Below are positions 57,216 to 64,000 of a DNA stretch of 64,000 nucleotides, piece after piece. Under the pieces are notes generated by a model. It ran no database searches. It was not told the DNA's origin and saw only the letters and a program-made list of their open reading frames with translations. Within the stretch, counting starts at the first letter, position 1. Each line of letters begins with the position of its first letter. The translations under genes and the position numbers were made by a program. Origin of the DNA: Neorhizobium populisoli (GTDB lineage: Bacteria > Pseudomonadota > Alphaproteobacteria > Rhizobiales > Rhizobiaceae); the NCBI RefSeq assembly GCF_019430945.1, contig NZ_JAHYCB010000005.1, positions 124,001-188,000 of the forward strand. The letters run 5' to 3'.

Positions 57216-59396
57216 TTACGCGCGAAGCAGCCGCTGCGGATGAATGCCGGAAAACAGTTCGGCAACCGCATCGGCGGGCATTGCCCGACCGTAGCGATAT
57301 CCCTGCCCGGCCTCGCATCCCATCGAGCGGAGAGCGGCCTCCTGTTCGGGCGTCTCGATCCCTTCGGCGACGGTCTTCAACCCGAGTTCGCGGCTCAGCA
57401 TGATGAGGGCGCGGGTGATTGCCGCATCGCGGGGCTTTGCAAGCAGATCACGGACGAAGCTGCGATCGATCTTCAGCGTCGTCAGCGGATAACGCTGCAG
57501 CGAGCCGAGCGACGCATAACCGGTCCCAAAATCGTCGAAGGCAACACCGACACCGAGATCGCGCAGCGCCTGGATGGATTCGAGTGACTGGTCGTCGTCG
57601 TTGAGCGTGATCGTTTCTGTGATCTCGATTTCGAGGAAACGCGGATCGAGTTCGTAGCGGGCTATGACATCGCCGACGGCGCGGGCGAGGTTGCCGGCGC
57701 GAACCTGTGCCGGGAAAAGGTTGACGCCCATCTTGATCGGCGGATATCCGGCGGCGTTCCAGGCCGCCATCTGGCGGGCAGCCTCGTCGAGGACCCAGAA
57801 GCCGACATCGAGCGCCACCGAAGACTGTTCGAGAGCCGGCAGAAACGCTGCAGGCGCCAGCAGACCGCGCTCGGGATGCTGCCAGCGGATCAGCGCCTCG
57901 ACACCGAAAACCTCACCGGTTTCGATGATCACCTGCGGCTGGTAATGAAGCACAAGTTCCTTGCGGTCGAGCGCTCTCAGAAGCTCGTCGCGCAGCGCAC
58001 GACGGGCGACGCGCTCGGTGCGCATCGTCGGCTCGAACATGCGGACCACACGCCCGCCTGCCTGCTTCGCCCGGTAGAGCGCGAAATCCGCGCTGGCAAT
58101 CAGTTCCTCGCCATCGGAACCATGGTTTGGCGCAAGCGCAAAACCGACGCTGGCGCCCACACGGAAAGTGTGCCCGGCCACCTCGAACGGAGTTTTGAAA
58201 GCATCGATCACCGCATTGGCAGCTTCGTGCGCCGCGCGCGGATCCGCGGCTCCGGGAAGCAGGACCGCAAATTCGTCGCCGCCGAAACGCGACAGCGTCG
58301 CATGGCGGTCGAGAACCGCTGGCAACCGAACGGCGATCGCCTGCAGAAGCGCATCGCCGACGGCATGGCCGAGGCGATCATTGACGTCCTTGAAACCGTC
58401 GAGATCGAACAGGAGCACGCCGAGCTGGGTTCCCTGTCCCAGTTCCTCGCGCAGCAGATCTTCGAACCGATGCCGGTTGCAAAGTCCGGTCAGCGTATCC
58501 TGGCTGGCCAGCCGAAGCAGCCGTACATCACGGTCGCGGCGATCCGAAATGTCCTTGATGATCGCGCCCATACCCATGCCGCGCTCGTCCCGCCAGACGG
58601 ACAGCGCGATCTCGATTGGAAACTCGGCGCCGTCCTTGCGCAGCGCCGAGACTTCGACCGTCTTACCCTTGAGTTTCGACTGCCCTCCGGCGGCGACGCG
58701 CGAAAGGCCGGCATTGTGCGCCGCGCGGAAACGCTCCGGCACGATCATGTCGATCGAACGTCCGATCATCTCATTGCGGCTGAAGCCGAACATGTCGAGG
58801 ACAGCCTGGTTGACGAACTCGATCCGACCGGTCGGATCGCAGGTGATCATCGAAAGGTCGGTGGCATTGGCAAAGCTCGCCGCCGTCGCATTGGGAATGC
58901 CCTCGCGGCGGATTTCCATATGCTCCATGACCATGGCCGCAAGACCGGCCAGGGCGTGCCGCTCACGCTCGGAGAACTGCTCGCGTACCTGCGTATCGGC
59001 AATGCAAAGCGCACCCAGCCGATGGCCATCGGATGTGATCAGGGGCGCACCGGCGTAGAAGCGGATGAACGGCTCGCCGGTAACGATCGGAAGATCGGAA
59101 AAACGTGCGTCGGCGCGGGCATCCGGCACGACGAGGACGGCATCCGTGCGGATCGTGTGATCGCAGAAGGATTCTCCGCGCGTGGTCTGCTGTATCTCCG
59201 TGCCGGAACAAGCCTTGAACCACTGCCGATCCTCTTCGATCAGCGTGACGAAGGCCATGCGTGTCGAAAACAGCTCTGATGCAAAACGGCAGATGCGATC
59301 GAAACGATTTTCGGGAGACGTACCGGCAATGCGAAAGCGGTCGAGCGCATCGAGACGCTTGCGCTCCGCAATATCCATGCTGCTGGCGTCAGACAT
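57216..59396 (-). CDS. GAF-PAS-GGDEF-EAL cyclic-di-GMP protein
   Basis: A 726-residue protein with an N-terminal GAF domain (~20-165, 'ASELFSTRMAFVTLIEEDRQWFKACSG'), a PAS domain (~175-290, 'ITCDPTGRIEFVNQAVLDMFGFSRNEMIGRSIDMI'), a GGDEF domain with an intact 'LSRFGGDEFAVLLPG', and an EAL domain with 'FGVEALIRWQHPERGLL' and 'FDDFGTGYASLGSLQRYPLTTLKIDRSFV'. Both catalytic motifs look intact, so it may make or degrade c-di-GMP depending on the sensors. The start at 59396 (MSDASS) is preferred; the frame opens at 59426. No membrane segment. Confidence 0.92.
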   Translation of the reverse strand: MSDASSMDIAERKRLDALDRFRIAGTSPENRFDRICRFASELFSTRMAFVTLIEEDRQWFKACSGTEIQQTTRGESFCDHTIRTDAVLVVPDARADARFSDLPIVTGEPFIRFYAGAPLITSDGHRLGALCIADTQVREQFSERERHALAGLAAMVMEHMEIRREGIPNATAASFANATDLSMITCDPTGRIEFVNQAVLDMFGFSRNEMIGRSIDMIVPERFRAAHNAGLSRVAAGGQSKLKGKTVEVSALRKDGAEFPIEIALSVWRDERGMGMGAIIKDISDRRDRDVRLLRLASQDTLTGLCNRHRFEDLLREELGQGTQLGVLLFDLDGFKDVNDRLGHAVGDALLQAIAVRLPAVLDRHATLSRFGGDEFAVLLPGAADPRAAHEAANAVIDAFKTPFEVAGHTFRVGASVGFALAPNHGSDGEELIASADFALYRAKQAGGRVVRMFEPTMRTERVARRALRDELLRALDRKELVLHYQPQVIIETGEVFGVEALIRWQHPERGLLAPAAFLPALEQSSVALDVGFWVLDEAARQMAAWNAAGYPPIKMGVNLFPAQVRAGNLARAVGDVIARYELDPRFLEIEITETITLNDDDQSLESIQALRDLGVGVAFDDFGTGYASLGSLQRYPLTTLKIDRSFVRDLLAKPRDAAITRALIMLSRELGLKTVAEGIETPEQEAALRSMGCEAGQGYRYGRAMPADAVAELFSGIHPQRLLRA

Positions 59397-59544
59397 CTTG
59401 GCTCCGAACCCTACAATCAGCCGCACGTTAGAAAGTGACGATTAGAGAATGAATAACAGCCCGACCCCAAGAAATGAATGGTACTTGAACAGGGAACAAC
59501 GGATTCGACAGCCGAAAATCAGGTATTATGTTTCAAAAAGTTAA

Positions 59545-59571
59545 ACCTTCCGAACGGTCGGTTCGGAAGGT
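59545..59571 (-). terminator. Terminator downstream of the UbiD-family gene
   Basis: Stem ACCTTCCGAAC (59545-59555) / GTTCGGAAGGT (59561-59571), loop 5 nt, an 11-bp perfect stem. On the minus strand TTTAACTTTTTG follows. The plus strand also has ATTTTTT after it. Confidence 0.8.
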
Positions 59572-59610
59572 CGTATTTTTTGGGAACAATGTTCTAATCT
59601 GGGACGGTCT

Positions 59611-61152
59611 TTACTTCGGCAAATAGTAACGCCCGCGCTCGTCCCGCTCCAATCCCCTTGAACGGAAAGTATCGAGTTCGCGCACCACATCGCGGCCATC
59701 ACGGCTACCCATAGCAGCCATCAGTTCCTCGAAATGTTTTGGTCCGTCCTTGAGTGCCGCTTCGAGCGACGGAAAGCGGTTGCCTGGATAGGACGGCGCC
59801 TGCGGCGTGACCAGTTCCCAGTTCTGGGCATGCTGCATCGGCCAGGTCAGGTCGTATCCGGCCTTGGCGCCGGAGCGGGCGCCGTGCAAGGAAGGATCGA
59901 GCGGAGACAGGCGCACGCCCGTCGCGATCACCAGATCGCGGTCCGCCTGAAAGCGTGTGCCAAAAGCCCATTCCATCTGGCTGTCGTCGAAAATGTCGAT
60001 ATCCGGATCGACGACGAAGACGTTCTTGACACCCACAGCACCCAGAACCGCGTAAAGCGCCGAACGCGCTTCGCCCGGATAGGTCTGGCGGATCGAGAAA
60101 CGCATGCTCATCGAGCCGCCGGCCGCGACCGGGGCATAAACAGCGACTGGCTGGCGCACGACATCGCCGAGCGTCTTCCAGACGTTCATCTCCATACGCA
60201 ACGCTTCGAGGTTGGATGTGTCGGTATAATCCATCCGGTTGCCGGAGATCGTCGCGGTCTGGAAAAGCGCGTCCTTGCGGTGGGTGATCGCCGTGACGTG
60301 GAAGACCGGGTTGGTCTTCACCACGCCGTAATAGCCGAGATATTCGCCATAAGGGCCTTCCTTCTCGACGTAGCCGCGCTCGTCAAAATAGCCCTCGATG
60401 ACCATCTCGGCATCGGCCGGAACCATGATGTCATTGGTCACGCATTTGACGACCGGCAGCGGTGCGCCACGCAGCGAAGAGATCAGCTCCAGCTCGTCGA
60501 CCGGTTCCTTCATCGTCGCCGATACCATGTCGATGGGATGGCAACCGACCACATAGGCAACATTCAAGCGTTCGCCGCGACCGGAAGCCGCCATATACAT
60601 GACGCGCAGATCGCTCGGCGCGATCAGGTCGACACCCGCCTCCTGCGGACCGCGCAACATCAGGCGGCGCATGCCGCAATTATAACGTCCGTCCTTCGGA
60701 TCGATCGTGTAGTCGATCGTCGCGGAAATGTAGGGCGCGCCGTCAAGCGCATGCTGGACATGCACCGGCAGCGACAGAAGGTCGGCGTCCGTGCCGGTCT
60801 TGACGACCTGCTGCACCGGCGCCTCATCCTTGGAGAGCTTGACCAGTTCCGGCTTCAGCGACAGTCGGCGGCGCATTTCGAGCGCTACATCCGCAACCGG
60901 CACGCCGAAGGCCTTTGCCAGACGCGACCGACTACCAACCACATTACCCACCAGCTGCTGGCCTTCCGGACCCGCATTCTTGAAAAGAACCGCCTTCGGA
61001 TTGTTCTGGAGGATTGCTGCGACATCGGCGAGATCGACTTTTTCCTCGCGGATTTCCAGCTCTTCCGGACCAAGCTGTTCGACGAAATTCCTCAACCGGA
61101 AACGGTCGAGATCCAGCGTCGCCGTGGATGTGGTGGTGGCGTTGACGGTCAT
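59611..61152 (-). CDS. UbiD-family (prenylated FMN-dependent) decarboxylase
   Basis: A 513-residue protein of the UbiD/Fdc/VdcC superfamily, (de)carboxylating aromatic or alpha,beta-unsaturated acids with prenyl-FMN. Family features are 'RLRNFVEQLGPEELEI' at the start, 'ERLNVAYVVGCHPI', 'DELELISSLRGAPLPVVKCVTNDIMVPADAEMVIEGYFDERGYVEKEGPYGEYLGYYG' with the active-site Glu segment, and 'VVDPDIDIFDDSQMEWAFGTRFQADRDLVI'. There is no UbiX (the prenyl-FMN maker) nearby. It is divergent from a TctC-type binding protein, suggesting catabolism of an imported aromatic or organic acid. Confidence 0.92.
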   Translation of the reverse strand: MTVNATTTSTATLDLDRFRLRNFVEQLGPEELEIREEKVDLADVAAILQNNPKAVLFKNAGPEGQQLVGNVVGSRSRLAKAFGVPVADVALEMRRRLSLKPELVKLSKDEAPVQQVVKTGTDADLLSLPVHVQHALDGAPYISATIDYTIDPKDGRYNCGMRRLMLRGPQEAGVDLIAPSDLRVMYMAASGRGERLNVAYVVGCHPIDMVSATMKEPVDELELISSLRGAPLPVVKCVTNDIMVPADAEMVIEGYFDERGYVEKEGPYGEYLGYYGVVKTNPVFHVTAITHRKDALFQTATISGNRMDYTDTSNLEALRMEMNVWKTLGDVVRQPVAVYAPVAAGGSMSMRFSIRQTYPGEARSALYAVLGAVGVKNVFVVDPDIDIFDDSQMEWAFGTRFQADRDLVIATGVRLSPLDPSLHGARSGAKAGYDLTWPMQHAQNWELVTPQAPSYPGNRFPSLEAALKDGPKHFEELMAAMGSRDGRDVVRELDTFRSRGLERDERGRYYLPK

Positions 61153-61206
61153 CTCAATTCTCTCCCAAACGCGATTTCAACGTGCCGTGATTTCTAGCCA
61201 GAACAG

Positions 61207-61247
61207 TTGATTAAATCAAATATAATTATACAATGTTTGATTAGATC
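61207..61247. promoter_or_regulatory. AT-rich repeats between the UbiD-family and TctC-type genes
   Basis: TTGATTAAATCAA (61207-61219) is an odd palindrome with arms TTGATT/AATCAA. TTTGATTAGATC (61236-61247) repeats the TTGATT arm about 30 bp (three helical turns) away. They sit in the shared divergent promoter, as sites for a co-regulator would. No regulator gene is adjacent. Confidence 0.5.
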
Positions 61248-61306
61248 GCTCTGGGAGGCGCGGTCTGCCGGCTCGGGAGGCCGGGAAAATCAGGGAGGAG
61301 AATGTC

Positions 61307-62287
61307 ATGCATAACGTCACACGTCGTTACTTGCTGGGGATGACGGCTGCGCTTGCGGCAACGGCTTTCGGCCTGTCGCCGGCCGCCGCGCAAGCCAATT
61401 ACCCCGGCCAGACGATCAGCTTCATCTGCGCCTTTCCGGCCGGCAGCGGTGCGGATGTCATCGTCCGCTATTTCGCCGAGAAGATTTCGAAACTGTCCGG
61501 CGCAACCATCATTGTCGAAAACAAGCCCGGAGCCGGCGGCAACATTGCCGGCCAGTATGTCGCCCGTGCGAAACCGGACGGCTACACCGTCTTTTTCCAT
61601 ACCGGCAGCGCGGTGGCCGGCAACATGCACATGTTCAAGAACCCGCCTTTTGACGTGGTGAAGGACCTGCAGGTCGCCGCCACCGTCAACAAGCAGCCGC
61701 ACATGATCGCGGTTCCGGTCTCGAGCCCGATCAAGACCATGAAGGAGCTGACGGAATTCCTGAAGAAGGAGGGCTCCAACGCCAGTTACGCGATCAACAA
61801 TACGTCCGGCAAGGTTCTGGCGGCGATCTACAAGCAGGAAGCAGGCCTCGAAACGGTCGAGGTCTCCTACAAGAGCAGCGCGGACTCCATGAATGATATC
61901 ATGAGCGGCGCAATGGCATTCGCGGCGCAAGATCCGGTCTTTTCGCTCTCACAGTTGCGCGAGGGCAGATACCGCTTGCTGGCCGTCTCTTCCGCCAAAC
62001 GTATTCCCGGCGCGCCCGATGTGCCGACGATGACGGAGGCCGGCTATCCCATGGACCAGGTCGGCTGGTTCGCAATGATGGTTCCGTCGGCGACGCCGAA
62101 GGAGATCGTCGACAAGATCAATGGCTGGACCAAGGAGGTGCTCGGCCAGGAAGACGTTAGAAAATTCGTGACCGACCAAGGTGGCGACATCTTCATCTCG
62201 ACGCCGGCCGAAGGCCAGGAATACCTCAAGAAGGAGGTGGCCGCCTGGGCGGATTACGTCAAGATCGCCAACATTCCGCAGCAATGA
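61307..62287 (+). CDS. Tripartite tricarboxylate transporter-type (TctC/Bug) substrate-binding protein
   Basis: A 326-residue periplasmic protein. A signal peptide ends near SPAAAQA (~30); the family start 'YPGQTISFICAFPAGSGADVIVRYFAEKISKLSGATIIVENKPGAGGNIAGQYVARAKPDGYTV' and the later 'GAPDVPTMTEAGYPMDQVGWFAMMVPSATPKEIVDKING' are diagnostic of Bug proteins. These bind organic or aromatic carboxylates. The TctAB membrane partners are not in the window, so it is an orphan like many Bug proteins. GGAGGAGAATGTC precedes the ATG. Confidence 0.93.
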   Translation: MHNVTRRYLLGMTAALAATAFGLSPAAAQANYPGQTISFICAFPAGSGADVIVRYFAEKISKLSGATIIVENKPGAGGNIAGQYVARAKPDGYTVFFHTGSAVAGNMHMFKNPPFDVVKDLQVAATVNKQPHMIAVPVSSPIKTMKELTEFLKKEGSNASYAINNTSGKVLAAIYKQEAGLETVEVSYKSSADSMNDIMSGAMAFAAQDPVFSLSQLREGRYRLLAVSSAKRIPGAPDVPTMTEAGYPMDQVGWFAMMVPSATPKEIVDKINGWTKEVLGQEDVRKFVTDQGGDIFISTPAEGQEYLKKEVAAWADYVKIANIPQQ

Positions 62288-62418
62288 GACAAGGCTGTCA
62301 TATTCGTCGCCTATCGCAACGACCGCGGCGTCTCGGCGCCGCTTTTCTTGATTTCGCGCCGCCGACAGCGATTGATACCAGAAATTGTGTGAACATCTTT
62401 TTTAAACCGTATTCAAAC

Positions 62419-62432
62419 TTGAAAATTGTCAA
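62419..62432. promoter_or_regulatory. Fnr/FixK-like box upstream of fixL
   Basis: TTGAAAATTGTCAA keeps both TTGA and TCAA half-sites with the 6-nt spacing of Fnr/FixK boxes (TTGAT-N4-ATCAA), 121-134 bp before the fixL start. It would allow feedback by FixK or Fnr on the sensor gene. One site read by eye; chance occurrence is possible. Confidence 0.45.
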
Positions 62433-62552
62433 TTCCGACATTGGACGGCGCACCGTCTCATGCTAGAAAATGTTCCAGGACAGGGGTGTCAGGTTTCGCA
62501 TGCGCAATCCGCTGAGGTTTTCCCGCAAGACGATCGGTATCAGGTGGTTGCT

Positions 62553-64000
62553 ATGACACCTCGGACGATCGGCGAAAGGACGGATGAATTCATCCAGTCC
62601 TTCCTCAATCGTCGGATTTCCGCCGTCGAGGTTTATTCGATTGCGACCGCCAGCATCCTGATCGCCTTCGTACTTCGCTTCGCGCTGCACGGCTGGCTGG
62701 ATGACCGCGCCACCTTCACCTTCTTCATTCCGCCGATCCTGATCGCAGCCGTCATCGGCGGCATGCGGGCATCGCTTTTCACCGTCGCGCTGGCCGTACT
62801 CGCGTCATACACCATCAAGCAGTTTACCGTCCGCGGCGCCGAACTGACCGAGATGCTGGTGATCGCCATTGTCGGCATCGCCATCGCCTTGATCGGTGAG
62901 ATGCTGCACTCCGCCCGCAAGGCGATCGCCAAGGCCCAGGCACGCGCCGATTCCCGCGAGGCACATCTGCGCTCCGCTCTCGACACGGTACAGGATGCCA
63001 GCATCGTCAGCACCCGCGACGGCACGATTGTCTCGTTCAACGCTGCAGCCGTCCGCCAGTTCGGCTATTCGGAGGACGAGGTCGTTGGCCGCAATCTGCG
63101 CATGCTGATGCCGGACCCATATCAGAAGGAGCACGACGGCTATCTGGAGCGCTACCACCGGACCGGCGAAAAGCGCATCATCGGCACGGACCGCGTCGTC
63201 GTCGGCAAGCGCAAGGACGGCTCCACTTTTCCCATGCAGCTTGCGGTGGGCGAAAGCCGCTCCGGCAACGAGACCTTCTTCACCGGATTCGTTCGTGACC
63301 TGACCGAACGTGAGGAGTCGGCCGCCCGCCTTCAGGAAGTCCAGGGCGAACTCGCCCGCCTCGCCCGCCTCAACGAAATGGGTGAAATGGCGTCGACGCT
63401 GGCCCACGAACTGAACCAGCCGCTGTCGGCGATTTCCAACTACGTGCATGGCTGCGCGCGGCTGCTGCGCGACATGGACGAGCCGCTTGCCGTGCGCATG
63501 CGCGAAGCACTGCAGGAAACTGCCAACCAATCGCTTCGTGCCGGCCAGATCATCAAGCATCTGCGCGAATTCGTGACCAAGGGCGAGACCGACAAGTCTC
63601 CGGAAAATATCCGTCATCTCGTCGAGGAGGCCGGCGCGCTGGCGCTCGTCGGCTCCCGCGAAAAGGGTGTGCGGACGATCTTCGAATTCGCGCCTGCCCC
63701 TGAAATTGTCATCGCCGACCGCATCCAGGTCCAGCAGGTGCTGACCAATCTGATGCGCAATGCCATCGAAGCCATGCGCGACAGCAAGCGACGCGAGCTG
63801 ATCGTACGCACGGTACACGAAGACGCCGATACGATGGCGGTCGTCGTCGCCGACACTGGTCCGGGTATTTCGGAAGAAATTGCTGAACAGCTTTTTAAGC
63901 CGTTTGTCACTACAAAGGCAGGTGGCATGGGGATAGGCCTATCCATCTCGAAGCGCATCGTCGAATCGCATGGAGGCGAGATGACGGTTTCCCGCAACGA
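62553..64000 (+). CDS. fixL: Oxygen-sensing heme histidine kinase FixL, C-terminus cut off
   Basis: 482 codons are present; the window end removes the last part. N-terminal hydrophobic helices (~28-120) anchor it in the membrane. The heme PAS domain (~145-260) has '[51 protein letters not shown]', with the probable heme-proximal His in 'KEHDGY' and the regulatory Arg in '[14 protein letters not shown]'. The kinase core has '[25 protein letters not shown]' (phospho-acceptor His), '[10 protein letters not shown]' and '[10 protein letters not shown]'. AGGTGG lies 5 nt before the ATG. A fixJ gene would be expected just beyond the window. FixL phosphorylates FixJ when heme is deoxygenated. Confidence 0.93.
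   Translation, partial: MTPRTIGERTDEFIQSFLNRRISAVEVYSIATASILIAFVLRFALHGWLDDRATFTFFIPPILIAAVIGGMRASLFTVALAVLASYTIKQFTVRGAELTEMLVIAIVGIAIALIGEMLHSARKAIAKAQARADSREAHLRSALDTVQDASIVSTRDGTIVSFNAAAVRQFGYSEDEVVGRNLRMLMPDPYQKEHDGYLERYHRTGEKRIIGTDRVVVGKRKDGSTFPMQLAVGESRSGNETFFTGFVRDLTEREESAARLQEVQGELARLARLNEMGEMASTLAHELNQPLSAISNYVHGCARLLRDMDEPLAVRMREALQETANQSLRAGQIIKHLREFVTKGETDKSPENIRHLVEEAGALALVGSREKGVRTIFEFAPAPEIVIADRIQVQQVLTNLMRNAIEAMRDSKRRELIVRTVHEDADTMAVVVADTGPGISEEIAEQLFKPFVTTKAGGMGIGLSISKRIVESHGGEMTVSRN

Overview
The window is about 64 kb of high-GC alphaproteobacterial chromosome, most likely from the Rhizobiaceae (Rhizobium/Ensifer/Agrobacterium relatives). Pointers are a rhizobial-type dcw start (mraZ-rsmH-ftsL-ftsI), the betaine-lipid pair btaA/btaB, an ArsR-methyltransferase fusion beside metF, an HWE-type kinase and a FixL heme kinase. 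Gene density is high, and I see no insertion sequence, prophage, CRISPR array, rRNA or tRNA.

Layout. 1-2.5 kb: the dcw operon on the minus strand, with four TGGG repeats at 10-bp period upstream of mraZ. 2.9-8.4 kb: an acyltransferase, RNase P RNA, a FAD oxidoreductase, a lytic transglycosylase, an AmpD-like amidase and a DjlA-like co-chaperone, all minus. 8.7-18.8 kb: a PPi-type phosphofructokinase, a LysE-like exporter, a second transglycosylase, a serine hydrolase, btaAB, a GH25 lysozyme lipoprotein, an MltB-type transglycosylase and an EamA exporter. 19-25.4 kb: a 25-residue membrane protein, metF and its ArsR-methyltransferase (SahR-type) regulator, a chemoreceptor and EttA. 25.5-32.4 kb: a lipase-like hydrolase, an operon of EamA transporter, class III CoA-transferase and ThDP enzyme, then small metabolic genes. 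32.6-36.4 kb: an L,D-transpeptidase, an HWE kinase and an orphan VirC1/ParA-like ATPase.

36.6-48.2 kb is the most distinctive block. A minus-strand operon (N-formylglutamate amidohydrolase-like hydrolase, amino-acid permease, PuuA/GlnT-type glutamine synthetase, aldehyde dehydrogenase, iron alcohol dehydrogenase) is divergent from an RpiR regulator and an Fe/phosphonate/polyamine-type ABC importer. The enzyme set fits a gamma-glutamylation route for an amine or amino alcohol.

48.3-64 kb: metH, an AGE-family isomerase, MgtC, a hybrid histidine kinase, a GGDEF-EAL protein, a UbiD decarboxylase divergent from a TctC/Bug binding protein, and a FixL kinase cut by the window end.

The clearest regulatory link is a near-identical palindrome upstream of both the metF regulator and metH, 31 kb apart, which ties the two halves of the methionine (SAM) cycle together. 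Other candidate sites are a Pho box before the ABC importer, a weaker one before btaA, and an Fnr/FixK-like box before fixL. Functions come from reading motifs by eye; no database search was run.
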